The notes under the pieces are model-generated. The model ran no database searches. It saw only the letters and a program-made list of their open reading frames with translations, and had not been told where the DNA came from. This document shows positions 8,497-16,703 of a stretch of DNA of 64,000 nucleotides, in pieces. The translations under genes and the position numbers were made by a program. The stretch's first letter is position 1, and each line of letters opens with the position of its first letter. Origin of the DNA: Xanthomarina sp. F1114 (GTDB lineage: Bacteria; Bacteroidota; Bacteroidia; Flavobacteriales; Flavobacteriaceae); contig NZ_JAPMLL010000008.1 of the NCBI RefSeq assembly GCF_026410255.1, positions 121,455 to 185,454 on the forward strand, read 5' to 3'.

Positions 8497-9268
8497 GTTC
8501 TTGTTTTAAAAATGCTAAGCTCTGTTTTTGCAAAAACTCCAGTAGCATGAATTCTTCATCTTCTTGTAAAAAGGACTTTGTTAAGCCGTTAGCAACAACA
8601 AAACGAAGAAAATCTTCAACTTGGTGGATTGGAATTTTATAATTGTTTTGATAAAAAACTGGTGGATATATTGTTGCAAGAACCTCTTCTATACGCATTT
8701 CTTCTTTTGGTGTACTATGTTTTTTTATGGGTCTATTTATTAACTTATTAAGTCCAAAAACAGAAGCAAAATTAAAACCATCAATTAGTTCGTTTTGTTT
8801 AAGTATCTTATTATCAACCTTAGTAAATTCGTCTTCTGGGAACTCCATCTGACTTAGATTTCCAAAATTAAAATCAACCTGCTTTTCAACCTTGGCATTT
8901 TCAATATCCACAAATAAAATTCCCGAAAGTTGTGCGGGTAATAAGACAATTTCATTTAACGTATTGACTTTATCCACTAAAAAAAGGTGCAATTGCTTGG
9001 AAGATAAAACATCTTGATCCATGATAATTGTTTTAGCTTCATATTGTAATGCCGAAATTTCAAGAATATCGTTTAGAGCCACTTCAATGGTGAAATTACC
9101 TTGAGAATCTGTAACGGTTCCTTTATTAGAAGATGTATTAAAGATAGTTACACCTTCCATATCATTGCTTACAAAAAGTTTACCTAAAACTTCAATTCTT
9201 TTAACATCCTGCGCATTTAATGCTGTATTTATAAGAAAAAAAAGAATAGAAAAAACAGGATATTTCAA
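8483..9268 (-). CDS. secreted carboxypeptidase-regulatory-like protein, paralogue 2
   Basis: A 261-residue relative of its two neighbours: signal peptide (about residues 1-19, ending LNAQ), a CarboxypepD_reg-like sandwich (about 22-105, with VTDSQGNFTIEVALNDILEI), then an acidic C-terminal region. The only start placing the signal peptide correctly is a TTG at 9268; there is no nearby ATG. The 3' end overlaps the next gene by 14 bases. Function unknown. The domain label is firm, the role is not. Confidence 0.72.
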   Translation of the reverse strand: MKYPVFSILFFLINTALNAQDVKRIEVLGKLFVSNDMEGVTIFNTSSNKGTVTDSQGNFTIEVALNDILEISALQYEAKTIIMDQDVLSSKQLHLFLVDKVNTLNEIVLLPAQLSGILFVDIENAKVEKQVDFNFGNLSQMEFPEDEFTKVDNKILKQNELIDGFNFASVFGLNKLINRPIKKHSTPKEEMRIEEVLATIYPPVFYQNNYKIPIHQVEDFLRFVVANGLTKSFLQEDEEFMLLEFLQKQSLAFLKQEHEKN

Positions 9269-9378
9269 ATTGGTTAGGTTTAGTTAAGTAAAGAAACCAA
9301 TTTAAATCTTAAAATTAATACAACAGAAAACCAAACTTATGTTAAAAACAAAAGATCTTTATCAATCCAAAAAAAACT

Positions 9379-10182
9379 CTAATTCTTAGCTGCTTCGGTC
9401 TCCAAAAACAGCTTACTCTGATTGACCAGATATTCAATCAATTCTATATCATTCCCTTTTTCATAAAGTGAAGGATCTGTATTGTTTAATTCAGCAAAAG
9501 CAACAAATTCGCTTACTTTATCTTCTGGAATATTAAAACTTGAACTAATAAAATCTTTGGTATAGGTTTCTCTTAGAACTTCGTAATTAGACTTGTCCAG
9601 TTCGTTACTTTTATTTGATGCTTTTTTATCTCCAAATAGGGGTTTAATTAACCAATTAGTAAGTTTTACAAAATCTACACCATTATAAAAACGGTCTTGA
9701 TTTAAAATCGTGTTTTCAACTTTTTCATAATATATATCTGCCATTGGATTGTGTTCAAAATCAATATCTCCAAAATAAATAGATTCAAACTTTGGGTTGA
9801 AACCTCTCACATTTGTCAAATCGGTTTCCAAGTCGCCAGTTAAACTAAATGGTAAAATTACAACCTCATCTAAAGGGGTTAAATGTTCATCTAAAAACAC
9901 TGTTAGCTCTTTAGAGTCTAAAATATCCTGAGTAATAATTACAAGAACCGAATTAAGTTGTAAAGCAGAAATTCTAATTCTATCGTTTAATTTCACATAT
10001 ATCTTAAACTTACCTTCCAAATCTGTCACGGCAATTCTATTCGATGTGATATTATTAACAGTAAGCCCTTCCACATCGTTGGCTTCTACAATAGCCTTTC
10101 CGGAAATCTCTATGCGCTCGTTGTTTTGAGCTGTAGCAAAAGATAGAATTAAAAAGAAAATAAACGGTAGAAAATTTTTCAT
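9379..10182 (-). CDS. secreted carboxypeptidase-regulatory-like protein, paralogue 3
   Basis: A 267-residue protein with the same plan as the two genes downstream of it: signal peptide (about 1-18), CarboxypepD_reg-like sandwich (about 22-108: VTDLEGKFKIYVKLNDRI, LDEVVILPFSLTGD) and an unassigned C-terminal part. It is the first gene of the tandem set and starts with ATG. It is divergent from pepE, and the 95-base gap holds an inverted repeat ACAAAAG-N8-CTTTTGT that could be a regulatory site. Function unknown. Confidence 0.72.
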   Translation of the reverse strand: MKNFLPFIFFLILSFATAQNNERIEISGKAIVEANDVEGLTVNNITSNRIAVTDLEGKFKIYVKLNDRIRISALQLNSVLVIITQDILDSKELTVFLDEHLTPLDEVVILPFSLTGDLETDLTNVRGFNPKFESIYFGDIDFEHNPMADIYYEKVENTILNQDRFYNGVDFVKLTNWLIKPLFGDKKASNKSNELDKSNYEVLRETYTKDFISSSFNIPEDKVSEFVAFAELNNTDPSLYEKGNDIELIEYLVNQSKLFLETEAAKN

Positions 10183-10277
10183 AGAAGTCGAGTTTGAAAG
10201 TTCATTTATTCAACACAAAAGTTAATAAGCTTTTGTTACAAGTTGTATTTAATTAAATTTACGACAAATTAATGTAA

Positions 10278-10985
10278 ATGAAAAACTTAATTATAGCAAG
10301 TACCTCAACTATTCATGGAAGTGGATATTTAGAGTATATACTGGACGAATTATCTGTGTTTTTTAAAGATGCTCAAACAATTATATTTATTCCTTATGCA
10401 CGACCAGGTGGCATAACGCACAACGAGTATACGGAAAAAGCAAAAGAAGCTTTTAAAAAAATAAATAAGAATGTAAAAGGGATTCATGAATTTGAAAACC
10501 CCATCGAGGCAATCAACCAAGCTAAAGCTATTTTTACAGGAGGAGGGAATACCTTTGTCTTGTTAAACCAATTATATCTTAACAAGCTAATAAGTCCTTT
10601 ACAGAAAGCCGTAAATAATGGAATTCCGTATCTAGGAACTAGCGCAGGAAGTAATATTTGTGGATTAACCATAAATACCACTAACGATATGCCTATAATA
10701 TATCCACCAAGTTTTAAAGCTTTGGGATTAGTACCATTTAATATCAATCCACATTATTTAGATCCCATTCCAGGTAATAAACACATGGGTGAAACTAGAG
10801 AAACACGAATTAAAGAATTTCACGGATTTAATACACAACCCGTTATAGGTCTTAGGGAAGGAAGTTGGTTACGAATAAATGGAGAGTCCATTGTTTTAAA
10901 AGGACAATTTAAAGCCCGAATTTTTGAATATAATAAAGTTCCATTTGAAGTTGAAACTGGGACAGAATTAAACGATTTAAAATAA
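10278..10985 (+). CDS. pepE: dipeptidase E (alpha-aspartyl dipeptidase, peptidase family S51)
   Basis: A 235-residue cytosolic serine peptidase that hydrolyses dipeptides with N-terminal aspartate. The S51 catalytic residues known from the Salmonella enzyme are in place: Ser122 in the nucleophile elbow GTSAGSN, Asp137 and His159 (NPHYLDP). The FTGGGNT loop is also typical. Length matches the family. It stands alone on the plus strand and is followed by a perfect 28-bp palindrome. Confidence 0.94.
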   Translation: MKNLIIASTSTIHGSGYLEYILDELSVFFKDAQTIIFIPYARPGGITHNEYTEKAKEAFKKINKNVKGIHEFENPIEAINQAKAIFTGGGNTFVLLNQLYLNKLISPLQKAVNNGIPYLGTSAGSNICGLTINTTNDMPIIYPPSFKALGLVPFNINPHYLDPIPGNKHMGETRETRIKEFHGFNTQPVIGLREGSWLRINGESIVLKGQFKARIFEYNKVPFEVETGTELNDLK

Positions 10986-10996
10986 AAATCATTTTT

Positions 10997-11024
10997 GTAG
11001 GGACAGGTCGCGACCTGTCCCTAC
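10997..11024. repeat. perfect 28-bp palindrome
   Basis: The 14 bases GTAGGGACAGGTCG are followed directly by their reverse complement, giving a loopless palindrome centred at 11010/11011. It is far more GC-rich than its surroundings. There is no T-run, so it is not a classical terminator, although it could protect the pepE mRNA end. It resembles dispersed palindromic repeats seen in Bacteroidota genomes; that comparison is from memory. Confidence 0.8.
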
Positions 11025-11025
11025 C

Positions 11026-11063
11026 ATCGATTAGTAAAAGCTTTTAGAGCGAGAGACCGGGTT
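11026..11063. repeat. direct repeat copy A: partial duplicate of the tRNA-Gly 3' end
   Basis: These 38 bases match 11166-11203 with two adjacent mismatches. The copy contains the last 15 bases of the tRNA-Gly gene (minus-strand sense) and half of its terminator stem. Such a copy is what site-specific integration into a tRNA 3' end, or its remnant, would leave. Confidence 0.85.
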
Positions 11064-11087
11064 TACGTCAAAAAAGCGACGCATAAA

Positions 11088-11106
11088 CCTGTCGGAATTG
11101 GACAGG
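11088..11106. repeat. CCTGTC/GACAGG hairpin
   Basis: A 6-bp stem with a 7-nt loop. Its arms repeat the core arms of the 28-bp palindrome 65 bases upstream, suggesting both belong to the same repeat family. Nothing coding is seen between 10986 and 11188. Confidence 0.5.
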
Positions 11107-11152
11107 CAGGTTTCTTCACCCTAAGGGTTGAATTCCCATCAAATAAAGGCAT

Positions 11153-11185
11153 AAAAAAAAGCTCTATCGATTAGATAAAGCTTTT
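11153..11185 (-). terminator. terminator of tRNA-Gly
   Basis: On the minus strand, 12 bases after the tRNA end pair with their complement across a 5-nt loop (one T-G pair) and are followed by eight T. This is a strong intrinsic terminator 3 bases after the mature tRNA end. Confidence 0.85.
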
Positions 11186-11203
11186 AGAGCGAGAGACCGG
11201 GTT
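11166..11203. repeat. direct repeat copy B (at the intact tRNA-Gly 3' end)
   Basis: Partner of 11026-11063, 140 bases apart start to start, with 36 of 38 bases identical. This copy is part of the intact tRNA and its terminator, so it is the parent copy. Confidence 0.85.
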
Positions 11204-11260
11204 CGAACCGGCGACATTCAGCTTGGAAGGCTGACGCTCTACCAACTGAGCTACTCTCGC
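11188..11260 (-). tRNA. tRNA-Gly (anticodon UCC)
   Basis: Read on the minus strand, the molecule has a perfect 7-bp acceptor stem (GCGAGAG/CTCTCGC), a D-arm with AGTTGGTA, an anticodon stem TCAGC/GCTGA closing the loop CTTCCAA (anticodon TCC), and a T-arm with GTTCGAAC context. Position 73 is U, as expected for bacterial tRNA-Gly. The CCA end is not encoded. It is the only tRNA found in the window. Confidence 0.97.
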
Positions 11261-11419
11261 ATTTCCGGTGCAAATATAAATAAGTATTTCATCTAATAAA
11301 AGAAAAAAATTATAAGTTTACACAATGTATGAAAAATTTAAACTAACCCCCTCAAAATGAGCAAGGTTTAAAGTATAAAAAAACTCAATTTTTCTTAAGT
11401 TTTAATTTATTAATCATTT

Positions 11420-11857
11420 ATGTACCATATAAAACCTATTTCAGCCGAAGAAACTTACCCTGTAAGGCAACCTGTTTTAAGAGAAGGGAAGCCCTTAGAA
11501 GCCTGTTCTTTTCCTGGAGATCTAGAAGAAAGCAGCTTTCATCTTGGTTTATTTTATAATGTACAGCTTATTGGTGTTGCATCGTTCATAAAAAATAAGT
11601 CGCAGTTATTTTCTGAAGAAAACCAATATCAACTTCGTGGAATGGCTATTTTAAAAGAGTTTCAGAAAAAAGGTTTAGGCAAACGACTTATCGATGAGGC
11701 TGAAATAATCTTAGCTCGTAACAAAACTAAAATACTGTGGTTTAATGCTCGCGAAAATGCCGTACCCTTTTATAAAAACAAAGGTTTTCATGTTCTTGGA
11801 GACTCTTTTAATATTCCAGATATCGGGAAGCATTATTCCATGTATAAAGAGTTCTAG
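11420..11857 (+). CDS. GNAT-family N-acetyltransferase
   Basis: A 145-residue acetyl-CoA-dependent N-acetyltransferase. The acetyl-CoA binding loop is visible as LRGMAILKEFQKKGLGKRLI (R/Q-x-x-G-x-G/A form: KKGLGKRL), followed by the family's last strands ILWFNAREN and PFYKNKGF. Length is normal for a single GNAT domain. The acceptor cannot be predicted, and there is no operon context: the tRNA upstream is on the other strand and gpmI follows with its own promoter. Confidence 0.88.
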   Translation: MYHIKPISAEETYPVRQPVLREGKPLEACSFPGDLEESSFHLGLFYNVQLIGVASFIKNKSQLFSEENQYQLRGMAILKEFQKKGLGKRLIDEAEIILARNKTKILWFNARENAVPFYKNKGFHVLGDSFNIPDIGKHYSMYKEF

Positions 11858-11940
11858 TTGTAAAGCAAATATTTTCTTTTACATCCTAAATCTTAGTATA
11901 ATTTTTTATTCATTTTGAAACATAAAGCATTTTAAACTTT

Positions 11941-11948
11941 TATCTTTG
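11941..11948 (+). promoter_or_regulatory. -7 promoter box of gpmI
   Basis: TATCTTTG, an exact TAnnTTTG match, 19 bases before the gpmI ATG. Confidence 0.6.
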
Positions 11949-11967
11949 ACTTATAAAGTCATTTACC

Positions 11968-13485
11968 ATGAATAAGAAAGTAATTTTAATGATTCTTGAT
12001 GGCTGGGGGAAATCTCCAGACCCAAAAGTTTCGGCTATAGATCATGCCAACACGCCTTTTATAGATTCGCTTTACAGTAAATACCCAAATGCCAGTTTAC
12101 GAACCGATGGCTTACATGTTGGCTTACCAAAAGGCCAAATGGGAAACAGCGAAGTTGGACATATGAATTTAGGTGCTGGACGTATTATATTCCAAGATTT
12201 AGTTAAAATAAACTTAGCTGTAAAAAACAATACCCTAATTAAGGAGCCCACTTTAATTGATGCATTTAATTATGCAAAAACGAATAATAAACCTGTCCAT
12301 TTTTTAGGTTTGGTAAGCGATGGTGGTGTACACTCGCACATCAATCATTTAAAAGGACTCATATCTGCTGCCGAAACTTCTGGCGTTACAGAGTCTTATA
12401 TTCACGCCTTTACAGATGGTCGCGATGTAGACCCTAAATCCGGATATGGTTTTATTACAGATCTTGAAGAATTTATAGTAAACTCCCCAACAAAATTGGC
12501 TACAATAACTGGTCGTTATTATGCTATGGATAGAGATAAAAGATGGGAACGCATTAAAATAGCTTACGATGCCGTGGTTCATGGTACTGGAACACAGTCT
12601 AAAAACGCTTTAAAATCTATTGAAAGCAGTTACGATAACGAGATTACCGATGAGTTTATTAAACCTATTATAATGGTTGATAAAAATAATCAACCAGAAG
12701 CAACCATTAAAGATGGAGATGTAGTTATCTATTTTAATTTTAGAACCGATAGAGGTCGCGAATTAACAGAAGCATTAACGCAAACTAATTTTCATGAGCA
12801 GAATATGCACAAATTAGACTTGTATTATGTAACAATGACTAGTTATGACGATAACTATAAAAATGTTCATGTTGTTTATCATAAAGACAACTTAACAGAT
12901 ACCCTTGGTGAAGTTTTAGAAAAACATCAAAAAAAACAAATCCGTATTGCGGAAACTGAAAAGTATCCACACGTCACGTTTTTCTTTTCTGGGGGACGTG
13001 AAATGCCATTTGAAGGTGAAACCCGTATTTTACGAAACTCTCCAAAAGTAGCTACCTACGATTTAAAACCAGAAATGAGTGCATTTGAATTAACGGATGC
13101 TCTAGTTCCTGAACTTAAAAAAGGAGAGGTAGACTTTGTATGCTTAAACTTTGCAAATGGTGATATGGTAGGACATACAGGTGTTATGGAGGCTGCCGTA
13201 AAAGCATGCGAAGCTGTTGATACTTGTGTTAAAAGTGTAGTTACAACTGCTTTAGACAATGATTATACCACCATTCTTATTGCCGATCATGGTAATTGTG
13301 AAACCATGATAAATCCAGATGGTACACCAAATACAGCACATACTACAAATCCAGTTCCAATAATTTTAATTGACAAGGATTTAAAAGCCATTAAAGATGG
13401 TGTTCTAGGTGATGTTGCTCCAACAATTTTAAAACTAATGGGCGTTGAGCAACCAGAAAAAATGACCCAACATACGTTAATCTAA
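11968..13485 (+). CDS. gpmI: 2,3-bisphosphoglycerate-independent phosphoglycerate mutase
   Basis: This cytosolic glycolytic enzyme interconverts 3- and 2-phosphoglycerate using two metal ions and a phosphoserine. The 505-residue length is standard. The N-terminal metal motif MILDGWG, the nucleophile Ser61 in MGNSEVGH, HGDGRDVDPKSG-like FTDGRDVDPKSG, the FRTDRGRELT segment, NGDMVGHTG and the C-terminal ADHGNCE are all recognisable. It is monocistronic or leads into the HAD gene, which has its own promoter box. Confidence 0.97.
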   Translation: MNKKVILMILDGWGKSPDPKVSAIDHANTPFIDSLYSKYPNASLRTDGLHVGLPKGQMGNSEVGHMNLGAGRIIFQDLVKINLAVKNNTLIKEPTLIDAFNYAKTNNKPVHFLGLVSDGGVHSHINHLKGLISAAETSGVTESYIHAFTDGRDVDPKSGYGFITDLEEFIVNSPTKLATITGRYYAMDRDKRWERIKIAYDAVVHGTGTQSKNALKSIESSYDNEITDEFIKPIIMVDKNNQPEATIKDGDVVIYFNFRTDRGRELTEALTQTNFHEQNMHKLDLYYVTMTSYDDNYKNVHVVYHKDNLTDTLGEVLEKHQKKQIRIAETEKYPHVTFFFSGGREMPFEGETRILRNSPKVATYDLKPEMSAFELTDALVPELKKGEVDFVCLNFANGDMVGHTGVMEAAVKACEAVDTCVKSVVTTALDNDYTTILIADHGNCETMINPDGTPNTAHTTNPVPIILIDKDLKAIKDGVLGDVAPTILKLMGVEQPEKMTQHTLI

Positions 13486-13520
13486 ACCTAAAGATTGATA
13501 CAATTGCATTTTAAATTTCT

Positions 13521-13528
13521 TATTTTTG
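13521..13528 (+). promoter_or_regulatory. -7 promoter box of the HAD gene
   Basis: TATTTTTG, 16 bases before the ATG at 13545. Confidence 0.5.
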
Positions 13529-13544
13529 GAATCAATAATCGGGT

Positions 13545-13958
13545 ATGAATTTTAACGACAAACATATTATTGCTGTAGATTTTGATGGAACTATCGTAGA
13601 CGATAATTATCCTAAAATTGGTAAACCCAAAATTTTTGCTTTCGAAACCTTAAAAAGACTGCAAAAAGATGGACATCGATTAATTTTATGGACCTACAGA
13701 AGTGGTGATAGACTAGAAGAAGCTGTTAATTTCTGTAAGGATAACGGCATCGTTTTTTATGCTGTAAATAACAGTTTTCCTGAAGAACAATTTGATGAAA
13801 CTAAAAGTCGGAAAATACATGCAGATATATTTATTGACGATAGAAATATTGGTGGTTTTATAGGCTGGGGTGAAGTCTATCAAAAACTATCCGACCCTAA
13901 TTTTAGTCCTTTAGAACAAGAAAAAAAGAAAGGTTTCTTTTCTTTTTTTAGAAGATAA
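13545..13958 (+). CDS. small HAD-superfamily phosphatase (BT0820-like)
   Basis: A 137-residue HAD-fold protein. Motif I is AVDFDGTIVDD (Asp12 nucleophile, Asp14 acid/base), motif II is LWTYRSG, and the late acidic motif IFIDDRNIGG supplies the metal aspartates. There is no large cap domain. It resembles the structural-genomics family named after Bacteroides BT0820, annotated as a hydrolase of unknown substrate. The C-terminal tail is basic and phenylalanine-rich (KKKGFFSFFRR). Confidence 0.82.
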   Translation: MNFNDKHIIAVDFDGTIVDDNYPKIGKPKIFAFETLKRLQKDGHRLILWTYRSGDRLEEAVNFCKDNGIVFYAVNNSFPEEQFDETKSRKIHADIFIDDRNIGGFIGWGEVYQKLSDPNFSPLEQEKKKGFFSFFRR

Positions 13959-13963
13959 TTAAA

Positions 13964-14007
13964 AACCACGAAACTCTTTATTCTTTAAGAACATAGAGGT
14001 CGTGGTT
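13964..14007. terminator. possible convergent terminator hairpin
   Basis: AACCACGA and TCGTGGTT pair with a long, partly paired loop between the HAD gene and the convergent CoA-transferase gene. The T-run is short, so the call is weak. Confidence 0.4.
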
Positions 14008-14041
14008 GTTATAAAATTAAGTTAGCAGTTACTACTTTTAA

Positions 14042-15313
14042 TTAATATCCTATTAAATTATAATACTGTTTATCTATAGCTTCTCTGTGGTCTGGATGCG
14101 CTATATCTACTAAGGCTTTTACGCGCTGTTTAATAGTTTTTCCGTAGAGATTAGCAATTCCGTATTCGGTAACTACATAATGTACATGCGAACGTGTAGT
14201 AACAACCCCAGCTCCTGGTTTTAAAGTAGGTACAATTCTACTAATTCCAGATTTTGTAGTAGACGGTAAGGCAATAATTGCTTTTCCTCCTTCGCTTAAA
14301 GAGGCTCCTCTAATAAAGTCCATTTGTCCTCCAACTCCGGAATACATATGTGCTCCAATAGAATCTGCACAAACTTGACCCGTAACATCTACTTCGATGG
14401 CAGAGTTTATAGCAACCATTTTAGGGTTTAATTTAATAATAGAGACATCGTTGGTGTAGTTAGACGCTCTCATTTCAATAAATGGGTTGTCGTCTACATA
14501 ATCATATAAACGTTTAGATCCCATTAAGAAAGTCGCCAAAGCTCGTCCTCTGTTAATGCCTTTATAGTTTCCGTTAATTACGTCGTTTAATATTAAGTCG
14601 ATAACGCCATCTGAGAACATTTCTGTATGCAAACCTAAATCTTTATGGTTTGTAAGTCGGGATAATACGGCATTTGGTATGCTACCAATTCCCATTTGTA
14701 AAGTACTTCTATCTTCAATTAAACCAGCTACATGGTTTCCAATTTTGTTTTCAATAGCTGATGGTTCAGGGTTTAAATGCACAGGTAAAGGCACATCGCA
14801 TTCCACAAAAGCATCTATTTCTGATATATGAATAATTCCAGCTCCATGGGTTCTTGGCATCTGCTTATTTACTTGAGCAATTACATAATCTGCATTATCA
14901 ATAGCTGCTAAAGTAGCTTCAACAGAAACACCTAAAGAACAATATCCATGTCTGTCTGGAACAGAAACATGAATTAATGCTGTTTGAACATCCACAATAT
15001 TTCTTTTAAAAAGCAGAGGTACTTCACTTAAAAAAACAGGCGTATAAGAACCATTTCCAGCTTTTAAAGTGTGTCTCACATTTTTTCCAATAAAAAAGGA
15101 GTTGACATGAAAACTGTCTTTTAATTCCGGATTGGCGTAAGGCGCGTCTCCTTCGGTATGTAATTGACAGATTTCAACATTTCGCAATTCCTCATGTCTT
15201 GCGGTCATGGCATTAATAAGCACTTGTGGTGCTGCAGCTGCTGCTTGGATATAGACTTTACTATTAGACTTAATAAGTTTTACGGCATCTTCTGCGCTAA
15301 TTGGTTTGTACAT
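14042..15313 (-). CDS. acetyl-CoA hydrolase/transferase family (acetate or 4-hydroxybutyrate CoA-transferase type)
   Basis: A 423-residue CoA-transferase that would move CoA between an acyl-CoA and a carboxylate such as acetate. The N-terminal part has AAAAPQ and the C-terminal part has EYGIANLYGKTIKQR and AHPDHRE, typical of the family. The catalytic glutamate is probably Glu231 in LHTEMFSDG, the motif that carries the glutamyl-CoA residue in 4-hydroxybutyrate CoA-transferases. Length fits this subgroup rather than the longer acetyl-CoA hydrolases. It is divergent from map. The precise substrate is unknown. Confidence 0.88.
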   Translation of the reverse strand: MYKPISAEDAVKLIKSNSKVYIQAAAAAPQVLINAMTARHEELRNVEICQLHTEGDAPYANPELKDSFHVNSFFIGKNVRHTLKAGNGSYTPVFLSEVPLLFKRNIVDVQTALIHVSVPDRHGYCSLGVSVEATLAAIDNADYVIAQVNKQMPRTHGAGIIHISEIDAFVECDVPLPVHLNPEPSAIENKIGNHVAGLIEDRSTLQMGIGSIPNAVLSRLTNHKDLGLHTEMFSDGVIDLILNDVINGNYKGINRGRALATFLMGSKRLYDYVDDNPFIEMRASNYTNDVSIIKLNPKMVAINSAIEVDVTGQVCADSIGAHMYSGVGGQMDFIRGASLSEGGKAIIALPSTTKSGISRIVPTLKPGAGVVTTRSHVHYVVTEYGIANLYGKTIKQRVKALVDIAHPDHREAIDKQYYNLIGY

Positions 15314-15331
15314 AGTGTTTCAATTTAAATA

Positions 15332-15339
15332 CAAAAATA
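15332..15339 (-). promoter_or_regulatory. -7 promoter box of the CoA-transferase gene
   Basis: TATTTTTG on the minus strand, 18 bases before the ATG at 15313. Confidence 0.5.
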
Positions 15340-15408
15340 TTCATTATTTATCATCTAAATGCTGTCAAAAGTCATGTTTCAGAAAAAAGAATTCCATTTA
15401 ATTTTAAG

Positions 15409-15416
15409 TATCTTTG
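15409..15416 (+). promoter_or_regulatory. -7 promoter box of map
   Basis: TATCTTTG, an exact TAnnTTTG match, 16 bases before the map ATG. Confidence 0.6.
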
Positions 15417-15432
15417 CACATATTTTTTTAAG

Positions 15433-16251
15433 ATGATAATAGTAAAAACAAAAGAGGAAATTGAATTAATGCGCGAAAGCGCCTTAGTTGTTTCTAAAAC
15501 TTTAGGGATGTTAGCCAAAGAGGTGAAGCCGGGTGTTACAACCTTACAATTAGATAAATTAGCTGAAGATTTTATTAGAGAACAAGGAGCAATTCCTGGT
15601 TTTTTAGGTTTATACGATTTTCCAAACACGCTTTGTATGAGTCCGAACTCTCAAGTAGTTCACGGATTTCCAACTAATGAACCCTTACAAGAAGGAGATA
15701 TTATTTCTATTGATTGCGGAGCCATAAAAAACGAATTTTATGGAGATCATGCCTATACATTTGCTGTGGGTGAAATTGCTCCAGAAACTCAAAAACTATT
15801 AGATGTAACCAAGGAGTCTCTTTACGTTGGCATCCGCGAGCTTAAAGTTGGTAATCGTGTAGGAGATGTAGGTTATGCCATTCAAAAACACTGTGAAGCC
15901 CATGGTTATGGTGTGGTTAGAGAGTTGGTTGGACATGGATTGGGAAGAAAAATGCATGAAGACCCAGAAATGCCAAATTACGGAAGACGTGGTCGCGGCA
16001 AGAAGTTTATTGAAGGCATGGTAGTTGCTATAGAACCGATGATTAACATGGGAACGCATAGAATTAAACAACATCGTGATGGCTGGACTATTACGACCTT
16101 AGATAATAAACCTAGCGCTCATTTTGAACATGATGTGGCTATTGTAGATGGAAAACCCGAATTACTTTCAACCTTTGGATATATTTATGAAGCTTTAGGG
16201 ATTACTTCTAACGAAGAGGATGAGTTTAGACGTGAGTCACTTGTTCTTTAG
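15433..16251 (+). CDS. map: methionine aminopeptidase, type I
   Basis: Removes the initiator methionine from nascent proteins. The 272-residue protein carries all five metal ligands of the family: Asp94 and Asp105 (SIDCGAIKNEFYGD), His168 (VGHGLG), Glu201 (AIEPM) and Glu232 (FEHDVAI). There is no N-terminal extension beyond the first helix, as in type Ia enzymes. The C-terminal ~20 acidic residues are slightly longer than in E. coli. It has its own promoter; the next gene on the strand is the GxxExxY gene, preceded by repeats. Confidence 0.97.
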   Translation: MIIVKTKEEIELMRESALVVSKTLGMLAKEVKPGVTTLQLDKLAEDFIREQGAIPGFLGLYDFPNTLCMSPNSQVVHGFPTNEPLQEGDIISIDCGAIKNEFYGDHAYTFAVGEIAPETQKLLDVTKESLYVGIRELKVGNRVGDVGYAIQKHCEAHGYGVVRELVGHGLGRKMHEDPEMPNYGRRGRGKKFIEGMVVAIEPMINMGTHRIKQHRDGWTITTLDNKPSAHFEHDVAIVDGKPELLSTFGYIYEALGITSNEEDEFRRESLVL

Positions 16252-16262
16252 TTATATTATAA

Positions 16263-16302
16263 CACAGAGATTCACAGAGAAATCTCAGAGATACGGAGAG
16301 AA
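16263..16302. repeat. left flank of GxxExxY gene: four degenerate 10-nt CACAGAGA-like units
   Basis: CACAGAGATT, CACAGAGAAA, TCTCAGAGAT and ACGGAGAGAA follow one another with exact 10-base spacing directly before the ATG at 16305. Their complement reappears on the other side of the gene, so the gene is bracketed by inverted repeat blocks. Confidence 0.8.
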
Positions 16303-16304
16303 AT

Positions 16305-16679
16305 ATGAATAATAGGTTGACTGAAAAAATTATTGGTGCGGCGATTAACGTACATCGTGTTTTGGGTCCTGGTTTATTAGAGTCTGCTTATCAAGAGTGT
16401 TTATTTTATGAATTAGAAATAATGGGATTATCTGTTTCAAGAGAAGTAGCTATGCCCATAGTATATAAAGATATCAAACTAGATCACGGTTATAGAATAG
16501 ATTTACTTGTTGAAAACAAAGTTGTTATTGAATTAAAAACAGTTGAATGTTTTACAGATGTTTATACTGCTCAAATCTTGACTTATATGAAGTTAGGGAA
16601 TTATCCCTTAGGCTTACTAATAAATTTTCACACCAAATTATTGAAAAACGGCATTAAACGTTTTATAAACACAGCTTAG
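16305..16679 (+). CDS. GxxExxY protein (PD-(D/E)XK nuclease-like)
   Basis: A 124-residue protein of the widespread GxxExxY family (named motif at Gly23-x-x-Glu26-x-x-Tyr29, within GPGLLESAYQECL). A nuclease-like core follows: Asp66 in YRIDLLVENK and Glu76-Leu-Lys78 in VIELKT, matching a D-(E/Q)xK catalytic pattern. The biological function is unknown to me. It is complete and has normal length. It is tightly bracketed by inverted 10-nt periodic repeats, and its neighbours (map and a methyltransferase) are unrelated to it, so it looks like an inserted cassette. Confidence 0.88.
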   Translation: MNNRLTEKIIGAAINVHRVLGPGLLESAYQECLFYELEIMGLSVSREVAMPIVYKDIKLDHGYRIDLLVENKVVIELKTVECFTDVYTAQILTYMKLGNYPLGLLINFHTKLLKNGIKRFINTA

Positions 16680-16703
16680 TAAAATAAAAACTAATATTTA
16701 ATT

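Noticed and set aside
10986..11188. A mobile element between the tRNA repeats
   Set aside because: No integrase, no open frame of note and only about 100 bases between the copies; at most a scar.
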